Source: JADHUC01 sp964617665 (GTDB taxonomy: Bacteria; Planctomycetota; Planctomycetia; Pirellulales; Pirellulaceae). From it: a stretch of DNA of 19,675 nt. Position numbers and translations under genes: made by a program. Below are positions 1 through 8,070 of this stretch, piece by piece (position 1 is the first letter of the stretch; each line of letters opens with the position of its first letter). Where the stretch lies: contig CAZUAH010000246.1 of assembly GCA_964617665.1 (NCBI GenBank), positions 1-19,675 of the forward strand, given 5' to 3'. The notes under the pieces were generated by a model. It had not been told where the DNA came from, searched no databases, and saw nothing but the letters and a program-made list of their open reading frames with translations.

Positions 1-560
1 CGAATAATCGCCGGGCGCCTCGCCGTCGATATCGGTTCCGACCTGCGTCCACGCCCCGCCGCCAATTGTGTACACCCGCACATGTCCCGAGTCTGGGCCG
101 TTGCCATTGTTGCCGTGCGCTCCGATGGCGACGGTGGTTCCGTCCGCACTCAGAAACACCTGACGGCCCGAAAGATCCCCGTAGGCCTCGCCGTCGATAT
201 CGGTTCCGACCTGCGTCCACGCCCCGCCGCCAAACGTGTACACCCGCACATGTCCCGAGTTGCTGCCGTTGTCATCGTTGCCGGGCGCTCCGATGGCGAC
301 GGTGGATCCGTCCGCACTCAGTGACAGCGAGACGCCCGAAACATCGTTGGCGGCTTCGCCGTCGATATCGCTTCCGACCTGTGTCCACGCCCCGCCGCTA
401 CGTGTGTACACCCGCACATGTCCCGAGTCGCTGCCGTTGCCATCGTTCTGGTCGGCTCCGATGGCGACGGTGGATCCGTCCGCACTCACTGACACCGAGC
501 GGCCCGAAAGATCGTCGGTGGCCTCGCCGTCGATGTCTGCGCCAAGCTGTGTCCAGCTGG
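1..560 (-). repeat. 168-bp in-frame tandem repeats in the surface protein
   Basis: The phrase gtcgatatcggttccgacct starts at 25 and 193, a close variant at 361, and a diverged version at 529. The period is exactly 168 bp, or 56 codons, in the minus reading frame. Units hold WTQxGxDIDGEA followed by an AIGA and a GHVRVY segment. They encode FG-GAP/beta-propeller-like blades. High similarity between the units suggests recent expansion. Confidence 0.9.
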
Positions 561-2517
561 CGCCGGTGCCGGCCAGAGTGACGTCTCGTCCGCTGGCCTG
601 TAGGTTCGACAGAGCGACCTCGAGCGTCTCGTCCAGTTCGACGGTATAGTCGCCGTTGACATCGATGCGAATCTCGCCGTCCAGGTCGCCGGCGTTGATG
701 GTCAGCGTGCCGGTTTTGGCAACGTAATCGCCGTCGGCCGTGGTGGCCGTGCCGTCCTGGGTCTCGAACTGGACCGATACGTTTACGTCCACTGGGTTAT
801 CCAGCGTGACCGGGAAGACCAACTGCGGCGTGCCGGTGTGGGTTTCCAGCACCGGCATGGCGTCGCCGAGCGTCAGCGTAGCACTGTCGTCGTTTTCGAT
901 CGTGCCGGTGCCGTCGCCGGTGGTGATGTCGTCGGCGGCAGTGGGGTCGATGTTGGAGAGCGCGCCCAGGAGCACGTCGAACGTTTCGTCCAGTTCGACC
1001 TTCGTGTCGCCGTTGACGGTGACCTGGAACGGCTCGATTTCGCCCAACGTGCCGTCGAAGGTTAGCGAGCCGCCCGTGTTGGGTTCGTAGTCGTTGTCGG
1101 CGTCGGTGGCCGAACCGTCGGCCGTGTCGATGGCCACTGTCAGGCCGCCCTGGACGTCGTTGTCCAGGGTTACGTCGAACGTGAATGTCGTCCCCGCGTC
1201 CGTTTCTGCTTCGCTGACGCCGGTCACCGTGATCGTGGCTTCGTCGTCGTTCACGATCGTGCCGGTGGCGGTGGAGGCGATGGTGACGTTGCGACCGCTG
1301 GCGACAAGCGTGTTGATCTCGCCGATCACCGTTTCGTCCGGTTCGACGATACTCTCGTCCGTCACGTTCACCGTCACAATCTGCGGCGTGGTCGAGCCGG
1401 CCGCGAAAGTCACCAGGTGATCGGTCACGGGCGTGAAGTCCACGCCGGGCGTGGCCGAGCCGGTGGCCAGCGTGTCGAACTCGACGGTCACAGCCACATC
1501 CACCGGGTTGGTGATGGTGACAGTGTAATCCAACTGGCCGGTCGCTTCGTCGACCGACTCACCCACCACGTTCATAACAGCCGCATCGTCGTTGGTGATG
1601 GTCAGTTCGGCCGTGTTCTGGTCGTCGATGGTGGCGTTCGATACGGCCGTCACCTCGAAAGTGATCGTCTCGTCCAACTCGACCAGGTCTTCCTGGACGA
1701 TCGGTACCGGCACGTCCATCTGCGACACGCCAACCGGGAATGTGACGGTCATGGGGAAGTTGCTGCTGTCGTAGTCCGCGCCCGATCCCTGAGCCGTACC
1801 GCCCGTGATGGCAACTTCCACTTGGGAGACGACCGTATCGCTCGATCGTTCGAGCGTGACCACCGTGCTGGTGCCCGTGCCTTCACTGTCGGAGTAGGTG
1901 GCGGCCGTGAATTCGACTTCGGCCAGAATCACGGTCAAGTCGAAACTATCGGTGTGTGATCCGCCGTCGTCGTCTTCCAGGGTGACGATGACCGTGTACG
2001 TGCCGCCTTGGGTGTACGTGTTTTCGATATCGAACGTGCGGCTGCCCGTGGGCGATACGGTGAACGTTTCGTCCACCACCGCATCGCCGTCCCAGTCCAC
2101 GTTCACCGTGTGCACGTCGAGCGTGCCGGGATCGGTGAAGTTGATTAGGCGCGAGAAGTAGCCTTGCACGACGGGCCAGATGGTTTCAGACCCCCCGGCC
2201 TCGAACTCGGGAGCCACGTTGTTGACGGTGACGGTCGCTGTTTCGGTGGCCTCGCCAAGGTCGTCGTCTTCCACGGTGACCGTGATGGTGTAGTCATCCG
2301 GCGTGCCGTCGGGATCGTCTAGATACTGATGCGGACGGCTGAAACTGCGATCGCCAACGGGCAGCGTGAACGTCTCGACCCCGGAATCGTCGCCCCAATC
2401 AATGTGGACCGTGTGAACGTCCAGCGTTCCCGGGTCCGTGAACGACGCGTTTAGCGTTACAGTACCGTTCTCGTTGGCATACACAAATCGCTGAGCATTG
2501 GCGTGCAATGAGCGCAT
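1..2517 (-). CDS. Large surface protein with PKD-like, Calx-beta and FG-GAP-type repeats (partial, 3' end outside window)
   Basis: The minus frame is open from 2697 to the left edge. The first usable ATG is at 2517, giving at least 839 residues. Domains in order: two PKD-like domains (about residues 10-98 and 100-190), each with the phrase FTDPGTLDVHTV and a WGD/DWDGD segment; four Calx-beta domains (about 196-313, 313-430, 430-550, 553-650), each ending with V(E)LDET and a (N/E)NDD motif; then 56-residue FG-GAP-like repeats carrying DIDGEA, SADGSTVAIGA and GHVRVY. Such acidic repeat proteins are usually secreted, calcium-binding surface or adhesion proteins; that role is inferred. No signal peptide is seen: the frame enters almost inside a PKD domain and has no good ribosome binding site. 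The 5' part is therefore probably lost, frameshifted or rearranged. The C-terminus is not in the window. Confidence 0.85.
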   Translation of the reverse strand, partial: MRSLHANAQRFVYANENGTVTLNASFTDPGTLDVHTVHIDWGDDSGVETFTLPVGDRSFSRPHQYLDDPDGTPDDYTITVTVEDDDLGEATETATVTVNNVAPEFEAGGSETIWPVVQGYFSRLINFTDPGTLDVHTVNVDWDGDAVVDETFTVSPTGSRTFDIENTYTQGGTYTVIVTLEDDDGGSHTDSFDLTVILAEVEFTAATYSDSEGTGTSTVVTLERSSDTVVSQVEVAITGGTAQGSGADYDSSNFPMTVTFPVGVSQMDVPVPIVQEDLVELDETITFEVTAVSNATIDDQNTAELTITNDDAAVMNVVGESVDEATGQLDYTVTITNPVDVAVTVEFDTLATGSATPGVDFTPVTDHLVTFAAGSTTPQIVTVNVTDESIVEPDETVIGEINTLVASGRNVTIASTATGTIVNDDEATITVTGVSEAETDAGTTFTFDVTLDNDVQGGLTVAIDTADGSATDADNDYEPNTGGSLTFDGTLGEIEPFQVTVNGDTKVELDETFDVLLGALSNIDPTAADDITTGDGTGTIENDDSATLTLGDAMPVLETHTGTPQLVFPVTLDNPVDVNVSVQFETQDGTATTADGDYVAKTGTLTINAGDLDGEIRIDVNGDYTVELDETLEVALSNLQASGRDVTLAGTGASWTQLGADIDGEATDDLSGRSVSVSADGSTVAIGADQNDGNGSDSGHVRVYTRSGGAWTQVGSDIDGEAANDVSGVSLSLSADGSTVAIGAPGNDDNGSNSGHVRVYTFGGGAWTQVGTDIDGEAYGDLSGRQVFLSADGTTVAIGAHGNNGNGPDSGHVRVYTIGGGAWTQVGTDIDGEAPGDYS

Positions 2518-3349
2518 ACCCCTGCTGGGCAACTCATTGGCAGATCTCGTCGCCGAGTATGAATCACGTTGCCATAAGGGTGGACAGATTGGAGCGGCCC
2601 AGAAACGGCGGATCCGAAACCAATTGATGCGTTCTCGTAGCCGGATTCGAAAGAATTCGGGAGTCTCCTTCAAGGCATCTCTCGGTCGCAAAGACTATCA
2701 GCCCGGTGCCGGCGGTGTCCTTCATTTCGACAACGCCCGGGTCGTGGCCGCCGGGGATTGAGTCGATCACCGCCATACTCATTCAGCAGTGCCGTCATGT
2801 AACCGAGCAGCCAGGTGTGCGGCCACCTCGGAAGTTCTCGGGGCAATCAGAACTTCGCGGGTGTTGTCGTCATGAGCGCTCAGGGCGAAAACGCTTGAGC
2901 GCCCGGGACACGCCCACATGAGTTACTTCGGGGGCAAACAGGCCATGGAGCGGATGTCGTCATTTGAACGACGCATTTCGACCCAGTACACGAAGAGTTC
3001 CCATTCCGTGGCCGCGGCGAATCAGATTGATTCGCGCTCGAGGGGTGTCGGACCTCTGAGGTTTTCCGCATGGGCCAGGGCGATGTGCCCGAACCGGACT
3101 CGCAAGATCGCCATCGTTCGGGGAGAACTGGCCCATTTATCGCTTGTCCTCTCACAGGAAGTGGTTGAGGCACACGCCGCTTTACCGGATTCGATCGGTA
3201 TTCAATATCTGCCGCCAATGCGAAGATTGCGTTGAGTCAGGCGGACATCGGCTCCCCTAATCATCACAAGCAGCATTCCTGATCTGACCCCTGTCCTAAG
3301 ATTGCGGCGTGTGTCCCAGCCGTGATCTTGAAGCACAGTTCGTCAATCG
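2518..3349. other. Non-coding or decayed region between surface protein and kinase
   Basis: About 830 bp without a convincing gene. The open frames here (for example 2918-3235 plus and 2880-3218 minus) overlap one another, have atypical Arg/Ser/Pro-rich compositions and resemble no family I know. The stretch may hold the decayed 5' part of the surface protein, but no PKD-like or Calx-beta fragment could be read in the other minus frames. Near 3280-3300 the minus strand reads GACAGGGGTCAGATC, a short phrase I associate loosely with REP-type repeats. Confidence 0.5.
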
Positions 3350-5353
3350 CTACTCACCTGGAACGCGAGGTACGTCCCTTCGAAATCGGCTGAGTAGTTC
3401 CAGTATGTGGCGATGCTGAGGTGCATCGTTTGGAAGAGCCTCCAACTCTATGATAGCCAACTGAATCAGGGCATCGCCATCGTCGCGTTGGCCTTTGTCG
3501 CGATAGACTCGGCCTAGCGTGTAGTTTGCCCGAGCGTGTTGGATCTGAGGGTCGGTCTGGTCAGGACTATCTTCGACAAGACGTTCCAGCGAAGTGATCG
3601 CTTGGCGAAGGGCTGCTTCCGCGTTATCGTACTCGTGCAGGCTGCGGTAAAGGTCGCCCATACGTCGAAACGCTTCGGCTACGCGAATCTGAGCTTGCGG
3701 GTTGCCTTGCCCTTGCTCGGCAAGCCGCTCGTGGAAAGCCAGCATACGTTTCAGCGCGTTGAGCATGCCTCGCGCTTCCTTGCGATCGAGCCGCTCTCCC
3801 GGTCGACGGCGCGATTCGATTTGTGCGAACAGTTCCTCCAGCGACTCCATGGCGACCCCTAGTGCCGCTTCTGCTCGCCGCCTTTGCTCGGCTTCACGCA
3901 GGCGTTGCTCCCGTTCGCTCTGCCGCAAAGCGGCTTCGCGTCTTTCGCTCGCCTCGGCTTCCTGTTTGGCCATCACGGCATCGGCTTCCGATTGCCGCGC
4001 ATACGCCAAGGCGGTATCGATTTGGTCATAGGCCCAACGGAGTTGTACGTACCCGATACTGGAGAGAAGCGAAACGGCGATCAACAGGACCAGGGAAACG
4101 GTGGACATGATGGCCAGTCGACGATTCCGGCGACTCCAGCGCCAGACCCGTTCCAGCGTTGTGACGTGACGCGCCTGAATCGTCCGTTCGTCAAGGTAGC
4201 GTTGCAGATCGTCGGCCAATTCACCTGCTGTTTGGTAGCGATTTTGCGGTTCTTTCGCGATCGCTTTGGTAACGATCGTCTCCAGATCGCGAGGCAGGTC
4301 GGGGAGCAGGCTGCGCAATGGCGGCGGCTCTTCCTCCATAATCCGCCGAATCAACGGCGATCGCTCCTGATCCGTAAACGCAGGCCGCAACGCCAACAGT
4401 TCATAGAGTGTCAGTCCAAGGCCATAGACGTCACTGCGGGCATCGACTTCGCCGTGGAACGTCTCCGGAGCGACATAACGTAGCGTACCAACAATGTCAT
4501 CCGCTGCTGTAATCTCGTCGGCGTTCAGCAGTTTTGCGAGTCCGAAATCAGTGACCCAGACACTGTCTTCCTCGTCCACCAGGATGTTGGCCGGCTTCAC
4601 ATCGCGATGCAGCACGCCCTGCGAGTGCGCATGCTCCAAAGCGTCCGCGACCCCAACGCCGATTTGTGCGATACGGCGGAAGTGTCCGGGAAACGTGGAA
4701 CCAATTCGCAAGACCGCTGGCGGGAGGTCGTCAGACAGATCTCGCGTCTCCGACTCCATGCGGTTTGTTACCGCATCTGCAACTGCCGACGTTGGAGCCT
4801 GAGACGCGAATCCGCTTGTCTGTTGCAAGTCGTGCAGCACCGCATCCAGGCCTTGCCCATCGATGAATTGCATAACGTAGAAGTGAATTCCCCGGTCCTG
4901 GCCGACACCGAACACCGGCACGATGTTTGTGTGGTGCAGCCGAGCCGCAGCTTTGGCCTCGCGAACAAATCGTGCCACATGACGTTCCGAACGGGCCATC
5001 TGCGCCGGCAGAATCTTGACGGCGACGCGTCGGTCAAGCGACTGATGAACGGCTTCGTAGACGACGCCCATACCGCCCTGTCCGATGCGACGAACGATTT
5101 TGTAGTCGCCCAGTTGCTCGGGATCGGCGGCTACCGGGGATCCACCGGAACTTCTAGACACGCGTTGCTGTTCTCGTCGGCAGGCGAGTTGTTCGATCAT
5201 CTGAACGGACGGAAACAGCTCGCGAATCTCATCAGCGCATTCGGGATGGGCATCGGCGTACTCCGAGATCGACGGCGACTCGCCGCGACGCAAACGCTCG
5301 GCGAACTCGTCGGCCAAAGTCTCGACGATACTACTGTCGGAATCGGACATCAT
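3350..5353 (-). CDS. Membrane-anchored Ser/Thr protein kinase with coiled coil and TPR region
   Basis: A 667-residue Hanks-type kinase. Residues 1-60 form the N-terminal region seen in planctomycete kinases (ISEYADAHPECADEIRELFP). The kinase domain spans about 84-385: glycine loop IGQGGMGVVYE at 90-100, ATP-binding Lys113 in AVKIL, catalytic HRDVKPAN at 249-256, DFG at 269-271 and APE at 295-297, so all key residues are present. An insert of about 45 residues lies between the lobes (175-220). A single membrane segment is at about 413-435, followed by a Glu/Arg-rich coiled coil (440-505) and TPR-like helices (545-650), probably extracytoplasmic. It lies 68 bp downstream of sigma factor 1 on the same strand and is probably co-transcribed with it. 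ECF-kinase pairs are a known planctomycete signalling layout; the signal and phosphorylation targets are not evident. Confidence 0.95.
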   Translation of the reverse strand: MMSDSDSSIVETLADEFAERLRRGESPSISEYADAHPECADEIRELFPSVQMIEQLACRREQQRVSRSSGGSPVAADPEQLGDYKIVRRIGQGGMGVVYEAVHQSLDRRVAVKILPAQMARSERHVARFVREAKAAARLHHTNIVPVFGVGQDRGIHFYVMQFIDGQGLDAVLHDLQQTSGFASQAPTSAVADAVTNRMESETRDLSDDLPPAVLRIGSTFPGHFRRIAQIGVGVADALEHAHSQGVLHRDVKPANILVDEEDSVWVTDFGLAKLLNADEITAADDIVGTLRYVAPETFHGEVDARSDVYGLGLTLYELLALRPAFTDQERSPLIRRIMEEEPPPLRSLLPDLPRDLETIVTKAIAKEPQNRYQTAGELADDLQRYLDERTIQARHVTTLERVWRWSRRNRRLAIMSTVSLVLLIAVSLLSSIGYVQLRWAYDQIDTALAYARQSEADAVMAKQEAEASERREAALRQSEREQRLREAEQRRRAEAALGVAMESLEELFAQIESRRRPGERLDRKEARGMLNALKRMLAFHERLAEQGQGNPQAQIRVAEAFRRMGDLYRSLHEYDNAEAALRQAITSLERLVEDSPDQTDPQIQHARANYTLGRVYRDKGQRDDGDALIQLAIIELEALPNDAPQHRHILELLSRFRRDVPRVPGE

Positions 5354-5421
5354 CCAACCTTGCGTGCACTCCTGTTGTCAGTCTACTGCTAACGGGGTTT
5401 CCATCGTGATTCTACCTCGAG

Positions 5422-6051
5422 TCACTGGCCAAGGTCGAAACCGGGCACGGATTCCATGACCTCACGAAACCTCTTGAGCGCTCGAATGTAGCGGCGACTG
5501 GTGGCGGCTTTCTTGACACCCACAATGCTGGCCACTTCGTCGTTGCTCAACTGTTCGAAATGACGCAGGATCAGAACCTCGCGGTCGATTTCGTCCATTG
5601 CCTCAAGTACTTCTTCGACCTTCTTCGCCACTTCGTCCCGCATCGCAGCCTGGCTCGGCGAAGTGAGATCCGCCACCAGCCAGCCAGCCAACGAAATCGA
5701 GCTAACCTGCGGTGCCGGCCCAAGGTGTAGCGAAACCTCTCGACCGGCGTCCCGCATCTTCGCCAGATGCCGACGGTGGACGTGGATCAGCGTGTCTAAC
5801 GCCACACCACGGACCCAGACGAATACGGAAACGGTCGGATTCTCCAAGAAACGGGGTAGACGTTTACTGGCCTCGATAAACGCCTCCTGCACGACATCGG
5901 CCGCGTCGACTCGCCCGGAAAGGCGAGGATCCAACCGCAAGTCGATAATTCGCTCCAAACGATCTTGGTGTCGTGAAAACGTCTCCGCCAGACACTGTTG
6001 ACCGTTGCGGTGCAGTTCTTCGATCTGGGGATCGGTGGATTCGATACTCAC
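5422..6051 (-). CDS. ECF-type RNA polymerase sigma factor (copy 1)
   Basis: A 209-residue sigma-70 family protein of ECF size. Region 2 is at about 20-90 with DVVQEAF at 52-58, and region 4 at about 150-197 with a helix-turn-helix (LSNDEVASIVGVKKAATSRR). A linker of about 45 residues lies between. The start codon is GTG at 6051-6049. It is chosen because the protein then aligns from its first residues with the paralogue at 11090 (RNG, DRLERI(I/V)DLRLDP, RVDA(A/S)DV) and because AGGTAGG stands just upstream. No anti-sigma factor is adjacent; the kinase immediately downstream is the likely signalling partner, as in planctomycete ECF-STK pairs. A 5' upstream block of this gene is duplicated at 9094-9214. 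Confidence 0.95.
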   Translation of the reverse strand: MSIESTDPQIEELHRNGQQCLAETFSRHQDRLERIIDLRLDPRLSGRVDAADVVQEAFIEASKRLPRFLENPTVSVFVWVRGVALDTLIHVHRRHLAKMRDAGREVSLHLGPAPQVSSISLAGWLVADLTSPSQAAMRDEVAKKVEEVLEAMDEIDREVLILRHFEQLSNDEVASIVGVKKAATSRRYIRALKRFREVMESVPGFDLGQ

Positions 6052-6054
6052 AGC

Positions 6055-6175
6055 CTACCTGCATTCTCCGTGTTGTCTTTCCGTGGCCACCATCTCAATG
6101 AAACCCCGCTTGCGAGTCAACAGGCCGGAAGTCGACACATTTTGTCGAAAGATCTTCGCATGTGGTAAACAATCT
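6055..6175. repeat. Duplicated upstream block, copy 1 (pairs with 9094-9214)
   Basis: This stretch aligns with 9094-9214 at a constant offset of 3039 bp. It includes the nearly identical segment gtgttgtctttccgtggcca, which lies immediately upstream of the sigma factor 1 start on the minus strand, and ends with a GTAAACAA box on the plus strand. The block therefore holds both the minus-strand leader of the sigma gene and a plus-strand promoter-like element. Confidence 0.85.
6143..6172 (+). promoter_or_regulatory. GTAAAC promoter-like element 1
   Basis: TGTCGA, 16-bp spacer, GTAAACAA. The downstream sequence (GGTTTGACAATGG...GCCCAACC) aligns with the leader found after elements 4-6. No gene starts within 300 bp on the plus strand; the next is at 6565, which has its own element. 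The former target gene may have been lost, or the element may act on a non-coding transcript. Promoter function is inferred from recurrence. Confidence 0.55.
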
Positions 6176-6440
6176 CTCGCGACAGTCGGTTTGACAATGG
6201 TAGGACGAATAAGCCCAACCTTCAACGTGCAAGCCGTCGGCCCCGTAAGCAAGGCGTGACAAGGCACAGTAAGCCTTGCTCCCGGCGCGATGACGTTGAT
6301 GCTACGGCCAGGAGGTGCCGAAACGCAACGCCGTGGATGGTGCAAACCTCCCACGTCGAGCGATCGTGCGCCCGCAGAGGCTGGTTTGGCATACGACCGA
6401 AGGTCGGTGCCACTCTGACAGAGCCTGGCTTTCTTTCATT
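6176..6440. other. Gene-free stretch with hairpin potential
   Basis: No gene seen. A perfect 8-bp inverted repeat (AGCAAGGC at 6248-6255, GCCTTGCT at 6273-6280, loop 17 nt) lies here, and a weaker AGGAGGT...ACCTCCC pair further on. The stretch sits between two promoter-like elements, so it could be a short transcript or the scar of a lost gene. Confidence 0.4.
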
Positions 6441-6443
6441 CTT

Positions 6444-6473
6444 TTCAGGAAAAACTCCTCCGCTGGTAAACAA
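6444..6473 (+). promoter_or_regulatory. GTAAAC promoter-like element 2
   Basis: TTCAGG, 16-bp spacer, GTAAACAA, ending about 92 bp before the ATG at 6565. The following sequence (CGCCGTCCATTTTCGATTCT) is the same as after element 7 at 17684. It would drive the leader protein, deiminase and LRR operon. Confidence 0.6.
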
Positions 6474-6642
6474 TCGCCGTCCATTTTCGATTCTTGGTTT
6501 GTTGGGACAACGATCAATCGATATTCCTGCAATCGCCCCCCGTTAACACCCGGGATCCAGGAAGATGTCAACGGGGATTAAGAATCGCTGGAAAGAGACG
6601 GTGAAAAGCGTGTGCGCCATGGTTGTACTGTTGGCTTTGTTC
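6471..6642 (+). repeat. Duplicated leader block, copy 1 (pairs with 17682-17855)
   Basis: About 170 bp covering the end of the promoter-like element, the 5' leader and the first 26 codons of the downstream gene. It closely matches 17682-17855, most strongly over the coding part (gaatcgctggaaagagacgg identical). Sequences diverge abruptly after TTTGTTC. Confidence 0.9.
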
Positions 6643-6831
6643 CCGAGCGCGCTGGCGCAGTCGCAACTCCGGCGATCAGGTAAAGCGCTCACGACGTTGG
6701 TTGAACAGTTAAAGCCACCTCACACATTAACGGCCGTCCCGCCAGGCAATGCCGCTTACCCACACGTACTTTCCCCAGGGTCCGAGCTCCGTCGTGATCG
6801 TCAGACGCCGCAAGGAAGGAGCCCAGACTGA
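6565..6831 (+). CDS. Short exported protein with duplicated signal-peptide leader
   Basis: An 88-residue protein. Residues 1-31 are a signal peptide: Lys/Arg-rich start (KNRWKETVK), hydrophobic VVLLALF, and cleavage site ALA|Q after 31. The first 26 residues differ at only three positions from the protein at 17778, but the mature part (about 57 residues, basic and Pro-rich) is unrelated and not recognised. The first gene behind promoter-like element 2, it ends 6 bp before the deiminase. It could be a genuine small secreted protein, or a truncated gene whose leader now serves mainly to start the operon. The ATG is kept because it is conserved in both copies; the purine-rich AGGAAG before it is very close for a ribosome binding site. 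Confidence 0.6.
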   Translation: MSTGIKNRWKETVKSVCAMVVLLALFPSALAQSQLRRSGKALTTLVEQLKPPHTLTAVPPGNAAYPHVLSPGSELRRDRQTPQGRSPD

Positions 6832-6837
6832 ATACCT

Positions 6838-8070
6838 ATGCGGGCGGTGGACGCACGCGAAGGCGGTCTCTCGCGGATGAAAGAGAAGAAGCGAAACACG
6901 GGCAAGGGATCGACGCTGTATGTGATCCTTCCGATCGTTCTCATTGGCGTCACTGTGTTCGGGCGCGGCTTTCGCGTGCACCGGCTCCACGAAGGCATCA
7001 TCGACGCACGCCCTTTTGGCGTTATGCAGGGCGAATTCGAGCCTCAAGAGGCGCTTTTGCTTGCATGGCCATTGCCTACGCTTGCGCATGGTCCTGAAGG
7101 ACGCGATGGAGGAGATCAGGTCGCCTGCGATATCGTCAAAGCACTTCGGCGAGATGTCCAAATTGTCGTCCCGGCGTGTAACGAGTCGGTGCGAATCCGA
7201 GTCACACGCCAACTCGTGGAGGCAGACATTCCCGAAGACTCCGTACAATTCATCCCCGTCCCGTGCAACTACCGATGGATTCGTGACTTCGGTCCGGCCT
7301 GCTTGAAATCGGCCTGCGGCTCATACGCCTTAGTTGACGCCGACTATTTCCCCGCGGGCTTGGCAAATCTGCATCCCCAGGAGGATCAATTTCCGAGAGC
7401 TTTGGGGGCCTACCTTGGCTTGAACGTATTGCGTGCACCGATTGCCATTCAACACGGAAACATACTGAGCAATGGGCGCGGGCTATGTATCATGACTGAG
7501 ACCGTGATGCTGGGGAATCACACCCGAGGGTACGGCGAGAAAGAAGTCGCCCAGGTTCTTCGTAGTTTCTACGGAGCCGAACAGGTGGTGTTTCTGGAAC
7601 GGATGCGAGGCGAACCAACCGGGCATGTTGACATGTTCGCCGCCTTCACTTCGCCCAATACAGTGGTCATAGGTCGATATTCGCAGAAGGGGGACCCTGT
7701 GAATGCCGCGATCCTGGATCGCAACGCCGCGCGACTGGCGGCGTTAGAAGGGGCCTACGGCAAGCTTCGTGTAGTGCGCATTCCCATGCCGTGTCGGCCA
7801 AGGAGAGAAAGCGGGGTGGATTTGTGGCCGACGCACACCAACGTGATCTTCGGTAACCGCAAGCTGCTCGTACCGATCTATCCAGGCTTGGACGCAGAAG
7901 CCGAGTCGGCAGCGATTAGCGTGTTCGAGGAACTGTTACCCGAGCGGGACATCGTAGGAATTGACGCCAGCTTGCTTTTACCGACTGGGGGTAGCTTGCA
8001 TTGCGCGACGCTGAATCTATTCACGTTAGGGAACGGCGACAAGGCCGCTGACGACCACCAACATCGATGA
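6838..8070 (+). CDS. Membrane-anchored PAD/agmatine-deiminase-family enzyme
   Basis: 410 residues of the porphyromonas-type peptidylarginine deiminase/agmatine deiminase family, which hydrolyses guanidino groups to ureido groups and ammonia. Visible motifs: YRWIRDFGP (Asp150), TGHVDMF (His263, Asp265), and TGGSLHCAT with the expected nucleophile Cys389. The catalytic residues are thus present. The central motif, usually EGGN/EGGA, reads QHGN (205-208), which may alter guanidine recognition. A membrane anchor at about 26-43 (VILPIVLIGVTVFG) is unusual for agmatine deiminases and suggests an extracytoplasmic domain. Start choice: ATG 6838 has AAGGAAGGAG 16 bp upstream; ATG 6877 (MKEKKRN..., GAAGGCGG about 10 bp upstream) is as likely. 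Second gene of the operon; overlaps the LRR gene by ATGA. Substrate (agmatine, peptide arginine or other) cannot be read from sequence. Confidence 0.88.
   Translation: MRAVDAREGGLSRMKEKKRNTGKGSTLYVILPIVLIGVTVFGRGFRVHRLHEGIIDARPFGVMQGEFEPQEALLLAWPLPTLAHGPEGRDGGDQVACDIVKALRRDVQIVVPACNESVRIRVTRQLVEADIPEDSVQFIPVPCNYRWIRDFGPACLKSACGSYALVDADYFPAGLANLHPQEDQFPRALGAYLGLNVLRAPIAIQHGNILSNGRGLCIMTETVMLGNHTRGYGEKEVAQVLRSFYGAEQVVFLERMRGEPTGHVDMFAAFTSPNTVVIGRYSQKGDPVNAAILDRNAARLAALEGAYGKLRVVRIPMPCRPRRESGVDLWPTHTNVIFGNRKLLVPIYPGLDAEAESAAISVFEELLPERDIVGIDASLLLPTGGSLHCATLNLFTLGNGDKAADDHQHR

Noticed and set aside
1..560. CRISPR-like regular repeat pattern
   Set aside because: The period is 168 bp, units are in frame and protein-coding, and no short repeat with unique spacers exists.
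66..2161. Several plus-strand open frames of 60-180 codons, some internally repetitive and arginine-rich
   Set aside because: They lie opposite the repeat and Calx-beta coding sequence on the minus strand; their repetitiveness is the reflection of the 168-bp repeats.
2880..3235. Overlapping open frames on both strands of about 105-112 codons
   Set aside because: Neither has a recognisable motif, ribosome binding site or plausible composition; they overlap each other almost completely.
3270..3305. Minus-strand phrase GACAGGGGTCAGATC, possibly a REP/RAYT-associated repeat
   Set aside because: Only one copy in the window and no transposase nearby; the association is from loose memory and cannot be tested here.
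4607..5392. A 261-codon plus-strand open frame
   Set aside because: It is antisense to the kinase domain, whose motifs are unmistakable on the minus strand.
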